Source: Pseudarthrobacter sp. NamB4 (GTDB taxonomy: Bacteria > Actinomycetota > Actinomycetes > Actinomycetales > Micrococcaceae). Taken from it: a stretch of DNA of 64,000 bases. A program made the translations under genes and the position numbers. The DNA lies in the NCBI RefSeq assembly GCF_005796185.1, contig NZ_VAHM01000004.1, forward strand, positions 1 to 64,000. Direction: 5' to 3'. Under the pieces are notes generated by a model. That model was not told the origin of the DNA and searched no databases. It was given only the letters and a program-made list of their open reading frames with translations. Of the stretch, positions 35,694-43,837 are shown in pieces. Within the stretch, counting starts at the first letter, position 1. Every line of letters begins with the position of its first letter.

Positions 35694-36401
35694 TTACTGC
35701 GGGGCGGAGGTGGGGGACGGGACCGGGGTAGCCGGTGCGGAGTAGCCGATGGTGAGGGAATCCATCACGGTCTGGCGGGTGAAGACGCCGGTGAAGGGGC
35801 CCGTTTCGGTGAGCAAATCGAAGGTGAAGACAATCCTGGTGCTGTCCGCACCCGGGTGGCCGGGCACGACGACGGCAGAGGAGTACGAGTTCGGGTCGCC
35901 GATCGCGAAGTCACCGGTGTCATTGGCCAGGACAGCGTTCAGGGCATCAACCCGGGCGTTGAACCTGGTGATTTTGATAATCCTGTCATCGGCGGAACCC
36001 ACCACTTTGGCGCTGAGCTGGATGATGGGGGAACTTTCGGCGGACCATGTGGCGGTGTTCTCGGTGGTCCAGTAGTCAACGATGAGGTGGTTTCCGGCAG
36101 CCCCAAGGCTGTGGGAGGTGGAACCGTCGGCCAGGTCGTTGGGAATTACCTTCACCGGGACAGGTTCTGGAACCGGCGCCGGTGCCGGAGCTGGAGCCGG
36201 CGGCGGAGTGGGTTCCGCTTCCGGCGCAGGAGTGACAGCCGCCGCCTGTTCTACGGCCGGGGCGGGCGCACCGGTAGGGCCGGGCAGCCCGGGGACGGAG
36301 CATCCGGAGACAGCCAGCACGGTGGCCAGGGAGAGGGCAGGAAGTGCGTGGGTGATCCAGACTCGATGGGCGGTCGGGGCGGCGTGGCGGGGGTTGGTCA
36401 T
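35694..36401 (-). CDS. secreted lipoprotein with Pro/Ala-rich linker
   Basis: This 235-residue protein has a lipobox (LAVSGC, lipidated Cys at residue 34), a Pro/Ala/Glu linker at about 45-85 (PAPAPAPVPEPVPV) and a C-terminal domain of about 145 residues rich in Ile, Thr and Asp (FTFDLLTETGPFTGVFTRQT). I do not recognise the domain. AAGGAAC lies about eight bases before ATG. It lies between the processive glycosyltransferase and receiver genes on the minus strand and may be an envelope partner of the polysaccharide synthase; that is inference. Confidence 0.72.
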   Translation of the reverse strand: MTNPRHAAPTAHRVWITHALPALSLATVLAVSGCSVPGLPGPTGAPAPAVEQAAAVTPAPEAEPTPPPAPAPAPAPVPEPVPVKVIPNDLADGSTSHSLGAAGNHLIVDYWTTENTATWSAESSPIIQLSAKVVGSADDRIIKITRFNARVDALNAVLANDTGDFAIGDPNSYSSAVVVPGHPGADSTRIVFTFDLLTETGPFTGVFTRQTVMDSLTIGYSAPATPVPSPTSAPQ

Positions 36402-36491
36402 GGTCTTTGTTCCTTTTATCAGTCAAGGGGTTGGGGGCAGGGCGTTCCAGGGCGACGCCGTTGTCGCGGCCGGAACAGGACGGGCAGGGTG

Positions 36492-37916
36492 TCAGACGTG
36501 GAAGCCGCGGTGGCCGCGCAAGGCCTTGCGGAGCATAAAGACCGTCTGAACCATGGTGGTGATGTACAGGATGGGCCAACCGATGGAAAGGATTGCCGAG
36601 CGCAGGTCCACGGACATCTGCAACCAGGCGAAAACAACGCCACCGGAAATAACGGCCAGGACGATGGCCGGCATCAGGTATGCGGATCCGGCACCCCGTT
36701 CCGCCCGGGCCTGTGCGGCCCAGTTGTCGGTTTGGGCGCTCGTGAAGAATTTGGTCCAGGCCCTGACAAAGTGACCCATCCGCAGCCACAGGTAGAGCTC
36801 GGCAGGCAGGGCCAGCAGTGCAAAAGCGATGTCGCGGCCGGTCTTGCCTTTGATGGACATCGCTATCCGGAGGTTCAGGATCACCGCCACGAACGGGGGG
36901 ATCAGCCAGACGGGGTAGAACACGTAGGCGTTGATGCTGAGTGAGGCGGCCAGGAGCATCAGGAAGGAGATACGGGTAAGGATGTTGAAGACCATGGATA
37001 CGTTCTCGCTCCACCGCAGCCTGAGGTTCGGGTGCAGGGGCTGGCCGGGAGTGTTGCTGCGTTGGCCCGGCCACATCAGGTCGATGGCCCCGTAGTTCCA
37101 CTTAACCTGCTGTCCGTCCAGGGACCGCAGCGTGGTCATCCCGCCTACTGATGCGCGTGCGTGGGCGGAAATTTTGGTGGCGTAGCCGAGGTTCTTAATC
37201 TGCAGGGACAGCAGGGAATCTTCAACCTCGGAGTCCTTGACCCAGGGGGTGGACTGGCGGTTGTCCACCATGACGTTCTTCAGCGCATCCATGGACAGGA
37301 GCGAGCACTGCCCGCCCAGGACGGCCATGTTCCGGCCACGCAGCAGGTTGTCCATGTTGAACGCTGCAAATTGGGCCCGCTGGCCGGCAGTGAGAAACTT
37401 GGCGGTCCAACCCTTTTTCTCCAGCTCGGCGACAGTGTAGATTGCGGAGATTCCGCCGATGCGTGGATCACTGATAATTTCTTTTTCCAGATGTTCCACC
37501 GCGTACTGGTCCACCACCGTGTCCCCGTCCACGCCAAGGAAGTAGTCAAAGTCATCGCAAACCTGGGCAAACCCGTAGTTCAGTGCACCGACCTTCTTGT
37601 CCTTGTTCGTGCCGATGTCATGGACGAACACTTCAGTGCGCTGGGTGGTGTCACGGTAGGTGCGTTCGTGGGGGCCGGCGAATTCACGGGCCACAAAAAA
37701 CGTCTCATCGTCCGAGTTGTTGATCACGACGTGGATAACATCCGGCAGCCGGGTCTGGTCCAACAGCGAGGTCAAGACCTCCGCGATCGTCTCTTCCTCG
37801 TTGTAAGCGGGGATGACGCACGCGATGCCTGCCCGTGCTGTGGGCTGTTCCTGGTCAGGGGTGCGGACGACGGAAAGGTAGGTAGGTTCTGTTGCTTTTT
37901 CGGATGTGATGGTCAC
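36492..37916 (-). CDS. processive family 2 glycosyltransferase (cellulose/PNAG synthase-like)
   Basis: This 474-residue membrane enzyme has cytoplasmic motifs in order. IACVIPAYNEEETIAEVLTS is followed by the donor Asp motif DYFLGVDGDTVVDQYAV, the catalytic ED in WVKDSEVEDSLLSLQIKNLG and the product-channel QxxKW in DGQQVKWNYG. Four to five transmembrane helices follow (from about 305). These are the marks of processive beta-glycan synthases such as those for cellulose, hyaluronan or poly-N-acetylglucosamine. GTG 37916 has GGAGG six bases upstream. It heads a unit with the lipoprotein and receiver genes and could make a matrix polysaccharide acting with the TasA-like fibres. The sugar is unknown. 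Confidence 0.86.
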   Translation of the reverse strand: MTITSEKATEPTYLSVVRTPDQEQPTARAGIACVIPAYNEEETIAEVLTSLLDQTRLPDVIHVVINNSDDETFFVAREFAGPHERTYRDTTQRTEVFVHDIGTNKDKKVGALNYGFAQVCDDFDYFLGVDGDTVVDQYAVEHLEKEIISDPRIGGISAIYTVAELEKKGWTAKFLTAGQRAQFAAFNMDNLLRGRNMAVLGGQCSLLSMDALKNVMVDNRQSTPWVKDSEVEDSLLSLQIKNLGYATKISAHARASVGGMTTLRSLDGQQVKWNYGAIDLMWPGQRSNTPGQPLHPNLRLRWSENVSMVFNILTRISFLMLLAASLSINAYVFYPVWLIPPFVAVILNLRIAMSIKGKTGRDIAFALLALPAELYLWLRMGHFVRAWTKFFTSAQTDNWAAQARAERGAGSAYLMPAIVLAVISGGVVFAWLQMSVDLRSAILSIGWPILYITTMVQTVFMLRKALRGHRGFHV

Positions 37917-38104
37917 AGGTTGCCTCCAGCAGCTCTCGTCTGAACGGATGCCACACAGTCTGGAAAACCGCGCTCAAGGACCAGTACCAAAACCTATGAA
38001 CGGAACCAAAGACTTCGCTGAAGATGTTCCTTACCGGCCATTAAGAAAGCCTTTAGAGCACGGGCCGGCGTCGAATTTCTGGACTCGATGGCAAAGTCGC
38101 GTGA

Positions 38105-38322
38105 AGACTTTCGACGATGAGCAGGTCAAGGGTCCGTTCCGACGGTTCCGGCACATCCATGAGTTCAATCAGGATTCCGGCGGCACCACCATGGTTGATC
38201 GCATCGAGTTCGCAGCACCGTTCGGCCTCATCGGACGCCTGGTCGAGAAACTGGTGCTGGCCGGCTACCTCCGGAGGCTCATTGAAGCGCGTAACCGATA
38301 CCTTGCCGGGGATCTCAGTTGA
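38105..38322 (+). pseudogene. 3' remnant of an SRPBCC-family gene
   Basis: The last 70 codons read FDDEQVKGPFRRFRHIHEFN, then 'GGTTMVDRIEFAAPFG', then GRLVEKLVLAGYLRRLIEA and RNRYLAG. This is the C-terminal half of the small SRPBCC (START-like) ligand-binding proteins, whose usual form is about 150 residues with the same 'GPF..F.H.HEF' and 'P.G..GR..E' pattern. The N-terminal half is absent. The frame upstream has no SRPBCC-like sequence, so the gene is truncated. Confidence 0.65.
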
Positions 38323-38326
38323 ACAA

Positions 38327-38791
38327 TCAGCGCGTGTCCAGGTCCTCGAACACCAGGAACGTCTGCGTGTCCAGTACTCCGGGCATGGTCTGGAGCTGGT
38401 CGAAGATGACCCGGCGCAGGTCGATGTTGTCCACGGCGCGCACCAGCAGGATCACGTCGAAGTCGCCGCCCACCAGGGCCACGTGGTGCACTTCCGGTAT
38501 GGCTGCCAATAAATCGCGCAGCTCCCGCCAGGAATCCTGCTTCAGCTTCAAGGTCACGTAGGCCGAGGAGCGGAGCCCGGCCTTGATCGGGTCAACCAGC
38601 GCAGTGAACCGGGTCAAAATCCCTTCAGAGGTAAGCCGGCCGATCCGGGTGTACGCGTGCGCCCGGGAGATATGGACGTTTTCTGCCACCTGCGTCACGG
38701 ACATCCGGCCGTCCCGGGTCAGCTCCGAAATAATCCTCCGGTCGATCTCATCCAGCAGAACAGGTTCCGTGGCCGCATCCCTCGTTGCCAA
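38327..38791 (-). CDS. Lrp/AsnC-family transcriptional regulator
   Basis: This 154-residue regulator has an N-terminal HTH (LDEIDRRIISELTRDGRMSV, TQVAENVHISRAHAYTRIGR). The C-terminal RAM/ligand domain has 'VTLKLKQDSWRELRDLLAAI', VHHVALVGGDFDVILLVRAV and TFLVFEDLDTR. It forms dimers to octamers that sense amino acids and bend promoter DNA. The gene is divergent from the branched-chain oxoacid dehydrogenase operon with a 160-base gap, matching the BkdR-type arrangement, so control of that operon by branched-chain amino acids is likely (inference). Confidence 0.9.
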   Translation of the reverse strand: MATRDAATEPVLLDEIDRRIISELTRDGRMSVTQVAENVHISRAHAYTRIGRLTSEGILTRFTALVDPIKAGLRSSAYVTLKLKQDSWRELRDLLAAIPEVHHVALVGGDFDVILLVRAVDNIDLRRVIFDQLQTMPGVLDTQTFLVFEDLDTR

Positions 38792-38951
38792 TTTGTCTAC
38801 GCACCTTGTCAGTAAGCTGGCTCACATTTGCAATTCGTCTTCCAGTCTAGGCACAACCGGACAGCTTCTCCACGATTCCTCAAGATGCTGGATACGAAAC
38901 CTGCTGCGGGCAGATACTGGGAAGGAATAGTGGCAACAGAAGGACGGAACA

Positions 38952-40175
38952 ATGACGATCTCCGCGAACCACGCCGCACCGCACCAGGCCGGCACCGCCC
39001 CGCATGAGGACGCGCTCACCGAAGCGGTCAAGAAGTTCGGCATTACCGCCGAGGACTACATGCTCCCGGCCCGGCACCAGATCCAGATGGTGGCCCCGGA
39101 CGGCCGGCTCATCCCGGAAGGTGAGCAGGGCACCGAACCCGGCCACGAATACCCCCTGCCAGGCGATGAGGAACTGCTGGCAGCGTACGAACAGCTCGTC
39201 GTCGGCCGCCGCGTCAACGATCAGAACTCCGCACTCGTCCGGCAGGGCCGCATGGCCGTGTACCCGTCCAGCCACGGCCAGGAGGCCTGCCAGGTGGCGG
39301 CCGCCCTGTGCCTCGCGGACGGCGACTGGATGTTCCCCACCTACCGCGACGCCGTGGCCGTGATGACCCGCGGCGTTGACCCCGTCCAGGTGATGACCAT
39401 CTTCCGCGGCGACTGGCACGGCGGATTCGATCCCCTCAAACACAAGGTGGGCATCCAGTGCACCCCGCTGACCACCCAGCTCCTCCACGCCGTGGGCGTG
39501 GCCCACGCCGCCAAGCTCCGCGGCGAGGACACCGTGGTGCTGGCCATGTGCGGCGACGGCGCCACCAGCGAAGGCGACTTCCACGAGGCCCTGAACTTCG
39601 CCGCCGTCTTCCACCTGCCCGTCATCTTCTTCGTCCAGAACAACAAGTACGCCATCTCGGTGCCGCTGGCACACCAGTCCGTGGCGCCGTCGCTCGCGCA
39701 CAAGGCCGTGGGCTACGGCATGGCCGGCGAACGCGTGGACGGCAACGACGTCGTCGCGCTCCTCGCAGTCCTGGACCGCGGCGTGAAACTGGCCCGGGAA
39801 GGCTCCGGCCCCCTGCTGGTGGAGGCCAACACCTACCGCATGCAGGCCCACACCAATGCCGACGACGACACGCGCTACCGCGAGAGCGCGGAAGTTGCCG
39901 AGTGGCGGGCCAAGGACCCGGTGAACCGGATGCGCACCTACCTGAGCGACCGCGGCCTGCTCGACGACGCCGCCGAGGCCCGGATCCTTGCGAAGGCCGA
40001 GGACGTTGCCGCCCAGCTGCGCGAAGGACTCAGCGAGGACGTGCCCGTGGACCCGCAGGAACTCTTCCGCCACGTCTTCGCCCGGACCACGCCGCAGCTC
40101 AAGGAACAGTCCGCCATGCTCGCCGACGAACTCGCCCGCGACGCAGCAGCATCATCACAGGAGGCCGGCAAGTGA
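38952..40175 (+). CDS. bkdA: branched-chain 2-oxoacid dehydrogenase E1 alpha subunit
   Basis: This 407-residue subunit has the thiamine-diphosphate motif CGDGATSEGDFHEALNFAAV ending NN (VQNNKYAISVPLAHQ). It also has MAVYPSSHGQEACQVAAALC, the loop TYRMQAHTNADDDTRYR that carries the usual phosphorylation-site region, and RMRTYLSDRGLLDD. E1 alpha and beta decarboxylate the oxoacids of Val, Leu and Ile and pass the acyl group to E2 lipoate. AAGGACGG precedes ATG. The next gene starts inside its stop (GTGA). The pyruvate dehydrogenase type is an alternative, but the Lrp neighbour favours branched-chain substrates, which feed branched fatty acid synthesis in actinobacteria. Confidence 0.9.
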   Translation: MTISANHAAPHQAGTAPHEDALTEAVKKFGITAEDYMLPARHQIQMVAPDGRLIPEGEQGTEPGHEYPLPGDEELLAAYEQLVVGRRVNDQNSALVRQGRMAVYPSSHGQEACQVAAALCLADGDWMFPTYRDAVAVMTRGVDPVQVMTIFRGDWHGGFDPLKHKVGIQCTPLTTQLLHAVGVAHAAKLRGEDTVVLAMCGDGATSEGDFHEALNFAAVFHLPVIFFVQNNKYAISVPLAHQSVAPSLAHKAVGYGMAGERVDGNDVVALLAVLDRGVKLAREGSGPLLVEANTYRMQAHTNADDDTRYRESAEVAEWRAKDPVNRMRTYLSDRGLLDDAAEARILAKAEDVAAQLREGLSEDVPVDPQELFRHVFARTTPQLKEQSAMLADELARDAAASSQEAGK

Positions 40176-41299
40176 GCCCCACCATCACCACCTCATCCGA
40201 GGCCAACGGCAACGTTTCTGCTGCCACCGCCCGGGCCGCCGCGTCTGCCGCAGCATCGGCCGAAGCTGTCGGCCCGCAGCCGGTCACCATGGCCAAGGCC
40301 CTCAACACAGCCCTGGCCGACGCCATGCACGCCGACTCCTCCGTCCTGGTGTTCGGCGAGGACGTAGGCACGCTGGGCGGCGTCTTCCGCATCACCGACG
40401 GGCTCACCAAGACCTTCGGCGAGCAGCGCTGCTTCGACACCCCGCTGGCCGAGTCCGGCATCGTGGGCATGGCAGTGGGCATGGCCATCAACGGCATGCG
40501 CCCGGTGATCGAGATGCAGTTCGACGCGTTCGCCTACCCGGCGTTCGAGCAGATTGTCAGCCACGTGGCCAAGATGCACAACCGCACCAAGGGCGCCGTG
40601 AAGTTGCCCATGGTGATCCGGATCCCCTACGGCGGCGGCATCGGGGGAGTGGAGCACCACTGCGACTCCTCCGAGTCCTACTACGCCCACACCGCCGGCC
40701 TGAAGGTCTACACCCCCGCCGCCGTGGCCGACGGCTACCGGATGCTCCGCGAGGCCATCGACTCGGACGATCCCGTCGTCTTCATGGAGCCCAAGAAGCT
40801 GTACTGGTCCAAGGACCCGGTGGACCTGGGTGAGCTGCGGCGCGTTCATGAGGAAGGGCTTGGGGCGGAAGGCACGACGGCGGGACTTGGCTCTGAGGGG
40901 CGCGCCGCCGTCGCGCGTCCCGGCACCGACGCCACACTGATTGCCTACGGCCCCTCGGTCCCCACCGCGCTCGCCGCTGCCGAAGCGGCTGCTGCGGAAG
41001 GACGGTCTTTGGAGGTCATCGACGTGCGCACCATTGTCCCGTTCGACGACGCCACTGTTTGTGAGTCCGTGCGGAAGACCGGCCGGGCCGTGGTGATCGC
41101 CGAGGCCCACGGGTTCGCATCCGTCTCCTCCGAGATCGTGGCCCGGGTGCAGGAGCGCTGCTTCCACTACCTGGCCGCCCCCATTCGCCGCGTCACCGGA
41201 TTCGACATCCCGTACCCGGCACCCAAGCTTGAGAAGTACTACCTGCCCGGCGTGGACCGCATCCTCGACGCCGTCGACGACCTTCAGTGGGAGAACTGA
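40172..41299 (+). CDS. bkdB: branched-chain 2-oxoacid dehydrogenase E1 beta subunit
   Basis: This 375-residue transketolase-type subunit has TMAKALNTALADAMHADSSV, VFGEDVGTLGGVFRITDGL, FDTPLAESGIVGMAVGMAIN, MQFDAFAYPAFEQIVSHVAK, EVIDVRTIVPFD and FDIPYPAPKLEKYYLP at the end. It pairs with E1 alpha to form the active-site channel. The GTG at 40172 overlaps the E1 alpha stop and has AGGAGG seven bases upstream. The same frame is open far upstream inside E1 alpha, but that part is an out-of-frame shadow. The first 35 residues are Ala-rich and extend beyond the usual family start. Confidence 0.91.
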   Translation: MSPTITTSSEANGNVSAATARAAASAAASAEAVGPQPVTMAKALNTALADAMHADSSVLVFGEDVGTLGGVFRITDGLTKTFGEQRCFDTPLAESGIVGMAVGMAINGMRPVIEMQFDAFAYPAFEQIVSHVAKMHNRTKGAVKLPMVIRIPYGGGIGGVEHHCDSSESYYAHTAGLKVYTPAAVADGYRMLREAIDSDDPVVFMEPKKLYWSKDPVDLGELRRVHEEGLGAEGTTAGLGSEGRAAVARPGTDATLIAYGPSVPTALAAAEAAAAEGRSLEVIDVRTIVPFDDATVCESVRKTGRAVVIAEAHGFASVSSEIVARVQERCFHYLAAPIRRVTGFDIPYPAPKLEKYYLPGVDRILDAVDDLQWEN

Positions 41300-41301
41300 C
41301 C

Positions 41302-42834
41302 ATGAGTGAAACGCGTGTGTTTTTGTTGCCGGACCTGGGCGAGGGGCTCACCGAAGCCGAACTCGTGTCCTGGCACGTTGCCGTTGGTGACGAGATCACC
41401 GTTGACCAGCCGATCGCCGAGGTGGAGACCGCCAAGTCCGCGGTGGAGGTGCCGTCCCCTTACGCCGGGATCGTTGAGGAACTGCACGGGCAGCCGGGGG
41501 AGACCCTGGACGTGGGGAAGCCGCTGATCTCGGTGCGGCCGATCTGGGCTGGGCCTGCTTCTGTGGCTGCCGAAACTTCGGACGTTCCCGGGCCTGCCGA
41601 ACCTGAAACCACCCCTGCCGAGAACGAACTGGGCGAACCGGCCGAACCTGAGGCGGAGCCCGTTGGTGCTCCTGCCGCCGCCCAGAGTTACCGCGAGGAA
41701 GAAAAAGCCGGCTCGGGCAACGTGCTGATTGGTTACGGCACTCCGGGCGGCCATGGCGTTGCCCGCCGTACCCGGGCGCGGAAAGTGCCGGCGGCAGGGT
41801 CTGTGGACACCCTTCCCTTGGAGGACGGGGCGGCCGACGGCGGCCCTGTACCGGATGCCGACGTGGACCTCTCGCTCCTCCGCACGCGCGTCCCCGGCAA
41901 GCTCGGTGCAGTGATCTCACCCCTGGTGCGGCGGATGGCCCGCGAGCATGGCGTGGACCTCGGCGAGCTGCACGGTTCCGGCGAGAGCGGACTGATCATG
42001 CGCCGGGACGTTGAAGCGGCCCTGCGGACAACTGCTCCGTCAGCACCATCAGTGCCGGAGACCGCAGAAGCACCGGAACCCGCGGCACCCCGGGAACAGC
42101 CAGCGGCGGACGTTGATGCCCGCACCGGCCTGGGCATCGCGGCCCGGACACCGGTCAGGGGAGTGCGCAAGGCGGTTGCGGTCAACATGTCCCGCAGCCG
42201 GTCGGAAATTCCCGAGGCGACGGTATGGGTGGACGTGGACGCCACCGCGCTGCTCGAGCTCCGCGAGGGGCTCAAGGGCGGTGACGCCCAGGCACCCGGC
42301 CTGCTCGCGTTCATCGCGCGCTTTGTCACGGCGGGCCTGAAGAAGTACCCGGAGCTGAACACACGGATCGAAACCGCGGACGACGGGTCGCAGGAGATCG
42401 TCTCGTTCGACGGGATCAACCTCGGGATTGCCGCCCAGACGGACAGAGGACTAGTGGTGCCCTCGGTCCGGTCGGCTGAAAAGCTGAGCGCCCGCGAACT
42501 GGACGCGGAGATCCGCCGGCTTGCCGACGTCGCACGCCAAGGCAAGGCAACCCCCACGGAACTCGGCAGCGGCACCTTCACCCTCAACAACTACGGGGTG
42601 TTCGGCGTGGACGGGTCGGCGGCGATCATCAACCACCCGGAGGTGGCCATCCTGGGCGTGGGCCGGATTATCGACAAGCCGTGGGTGGTGAACGGCGAGC
42701 TGGCAGTCCGAAGGGTCACTGAGCTGACGCTCACCTTCGACCATCGGGTCTGTGACGGCGGTACAGCAGCCGGTTTCCTCCGCTTTGTGGCCGACGCCAT
42801 CGAAAACCCAACCACTCTCCTCGCAGACCTCTAA
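41302..42834 (+). CDS. bkdC: dihydrolipoamide acyltransferase (E2)
   Basis: This 510-residue E2 has an N-terminal lipoyl domain with the swinging-arm Lys45 in VETAKSAVEVPSPYAG. A Pro/Ala/Glu linker, a peripheral-subunit-binding domain (ISPLVRRMAREHGVDLGELH) and a second linker follow. The catalytic domain starts with RTPVRGVRKAVAVNMSRSRS and ends with the active-site HxxxDG (TFDHRVCDGGTAAGFLRFVA). It transfers acyl groups from lipoate to CoA. Only one lipoyl domain is present. ATG lies two bases after the E1 beta stop. No E3 gene follows, so a shared lipoamide dehydrogenase elsewhere is expected. Confidence 0.92.
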   Translation: MSETRVFLLPDLGEGLTEAELVSWHVAVGDEITVDQPIAEVETAKSAVEVPSPYAGIVEELHGQPGETLDVGKPLISVRPIWAGPASVAAETSDVPGPAEPETTPAENELGEPAEPEAEPVGAPAAAQSYREEEKAGSGNVLIGYGTPGGHGVARRTRARKVPAAGSVDTLPLEDGAADGGPVPDADVDLSLLRTRVPGKLGAVISPLVRRMAREHGVDLGELHGSGESGLIMRRDVEAALRTTAPSAPSVPETAEAPEPAAPREQPAADVDARTGLGIAARTPVRGVRKAVAVNMSRSRSEIPEATVWVDVDATALLELREGLKGGDAQAPGLLAFIARFVTAGLKKYPELNTRIETADDGSQEIVSFDGINLGIAAQTDRGLVVPSVRSAEKLSARELDAEIRRLADVARQGKATPTELGSGTFTLNNYGVFGVDGSAAIINHPEVAILGVGRIIDKPWVVNGELAVRRVTELTLTFDHRVCDGGTAAGFLRFVADAIENPTTLLADL

Positions 42835-42860
42835 CCCCCACCCCGCGCACCCCGCCGACG

Positions 42861-42951
42861 CTCTCTCACTTAACGTCGGCTCAATTCAAACCCTCTCTCA
42901 GTTGATGTGGGTTTTACTCAAACCCTCTCTCACTCGATGTCGGGACCGAAC
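42861..42951 (+). repeat. three imperfect tandem repeats of about 31 bp
   Basis: Three adjacent units (42861-42891, 42892-42923, 42924-42951) share CTCTCTCA, then a 'TTRAYGTSGG'-like core, then 'TCAAAC' or 'CGAAC'. They fill the space between the E2 stop and the palindrome at 42970, between two convergent genes. No function is known to me. Confidence 0.6.
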
Positions 42952-42969
42952 CCCTCGGGACGGTGAGGT

Positions 42970-43000
42970 GTACGACGGCGGCCCTGCGCCGCCGTCGTAC
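42970..43000. repeat. palindromic repeat copy 1
   Basis: Two 13-base perfect arms, GTACGACGGCGGC and its complement, flank a 5-base loop. It lies between the convergent E2 and siderophore ATPase genes, where it could fold in either transcript as a bidirectional terminator, although no T-tract follows. Four similar copies occur at 55.8, 59.3, 60.7 and 62.1 kb. Confidence 0.85.
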
Positions 43001-43015
43001 GCGCCGGGGACCTGC

Positions 43016-43837
43016 CTAAGCCCGTACCGCGGCCGCCGCTGTTCCCAATGGGATGACATGCGGGCGGCCCTCCGTTGGTTCGGACACCACGTGCGCGTCC
43101 AGGCCAAACACCTCCAGCAGGCGCGCGGGCGTAATGACTTCCGCGGGGGTGCCCTCTGCCACGATGGCACCGTTCTTCATGGCGACGATGTGGTCCGAAT
43201 ACCGGGCCGCGAGGGAGATGTCGTGCAGGACCATCACCACGGTGCGCTGGTGTTCACGGTTCAGCCTGCGGACAAGTTCCAGCACGTCCACCTGGTGCGC
43301 CAAATCCAGGTAGGTGGTGGGCTCGTCCAGGAGCAGGATCCCTGTTTCCTGCGCCAGCGTCATCGAGATCCAGGCGCGCTGCCGCTGGCCGCCGGAGAGG
43401 TCATCCAAAGGCGTGTCGGCCAGCCCCAGGATGTCCGTGGCAGCCAGGGCCCCGTCCACCACGGACTCATCGGAAGCGGAGAACTGCTGGTACCACTTCT
43501 GCCGGGGATGCCTGCCCCGGGAGACGAGGTCCGCCACCGAGAGCCCCGACGGCGCCGTTGGTGTCTGCGGCAGCACGCTGATCCGGGTGGCGATATGGCG
43601 GGTGGAATGCTGCCGCAGCGGGACGCCGTCAAGGAACACCTCGCCGGCCCGCGGCGCCAGGAGCCTGCCCAGGCCCCTCAGCAGCGTGGACTTGCCGCAG
43701 CCGTTGGGGCCGATGATCGAGGTGACCCGGGCGTTGGGAACCTCGAGGGAAAGGTTGCTGATGATGTCGGCACCGTCATAGCCAAGGCTGAGGTCCTGTG
43801 CGCGCAGGCCCTCCAACTGCTCCGTGGACAATTTCAA
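43016..43837 (-). CDS. siderophore ABC transporter ATP-binding protein (FepC-like)
   Basis: This 273-residue ATPase has Walker A IIGPNGCGKSTLLRGLG, Q-loop VLPQTPTAPSGLSVADLVSR, signature DLSGGQRQRAWISMTLAQET and Walker B ILLLDEPTTYLDLAHQVDVL. The 'PTTYLDLAHQ' wording is specific to iron-siderophore/B12 importers, and H-loop VLHDISLAARYSD follows. I chose TTG 43837 because GGAGG lies five bases upstream and it overlaps the permease stop (TTGA); the frame is open far beyond but that portion is a shadow of the permease. It powers uptake by the two membrane subunits encoded upstream. Confidence 0.92.
   Translation of the reverse strand: MKLSTEQLEGLRAQDLSLGYDGADIISNLSLEVPNARVTSIIGPNGCGKSTLLRGLGRLLAPRAGEVFLDGVPLRQHSTRHIATRISVLPQTPTAPSGLSVADLVSRGRHPRQKWYQQFSASDESVVDGALAATDILGLADTPLDDLSGGQRQRAWISMTLAQETGILLLDEPTTYLDLAHQVDVLELVRRLNREHQRTVVMVLHDISLAARYSDHIVAMKNGAIVAEGTPAEVITPARLLEVFGLDAHVVSEPTEGRPHVIPLGTAAAAVRA

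Noticed and set aside
39458..40171. Upstream extension of the E1 beta frame
   Set aside because: The extension is inside E1 alpha in another frame and is Arg/Pro-rich; GTG 40172 has AGGAGG and a coupled overlap.
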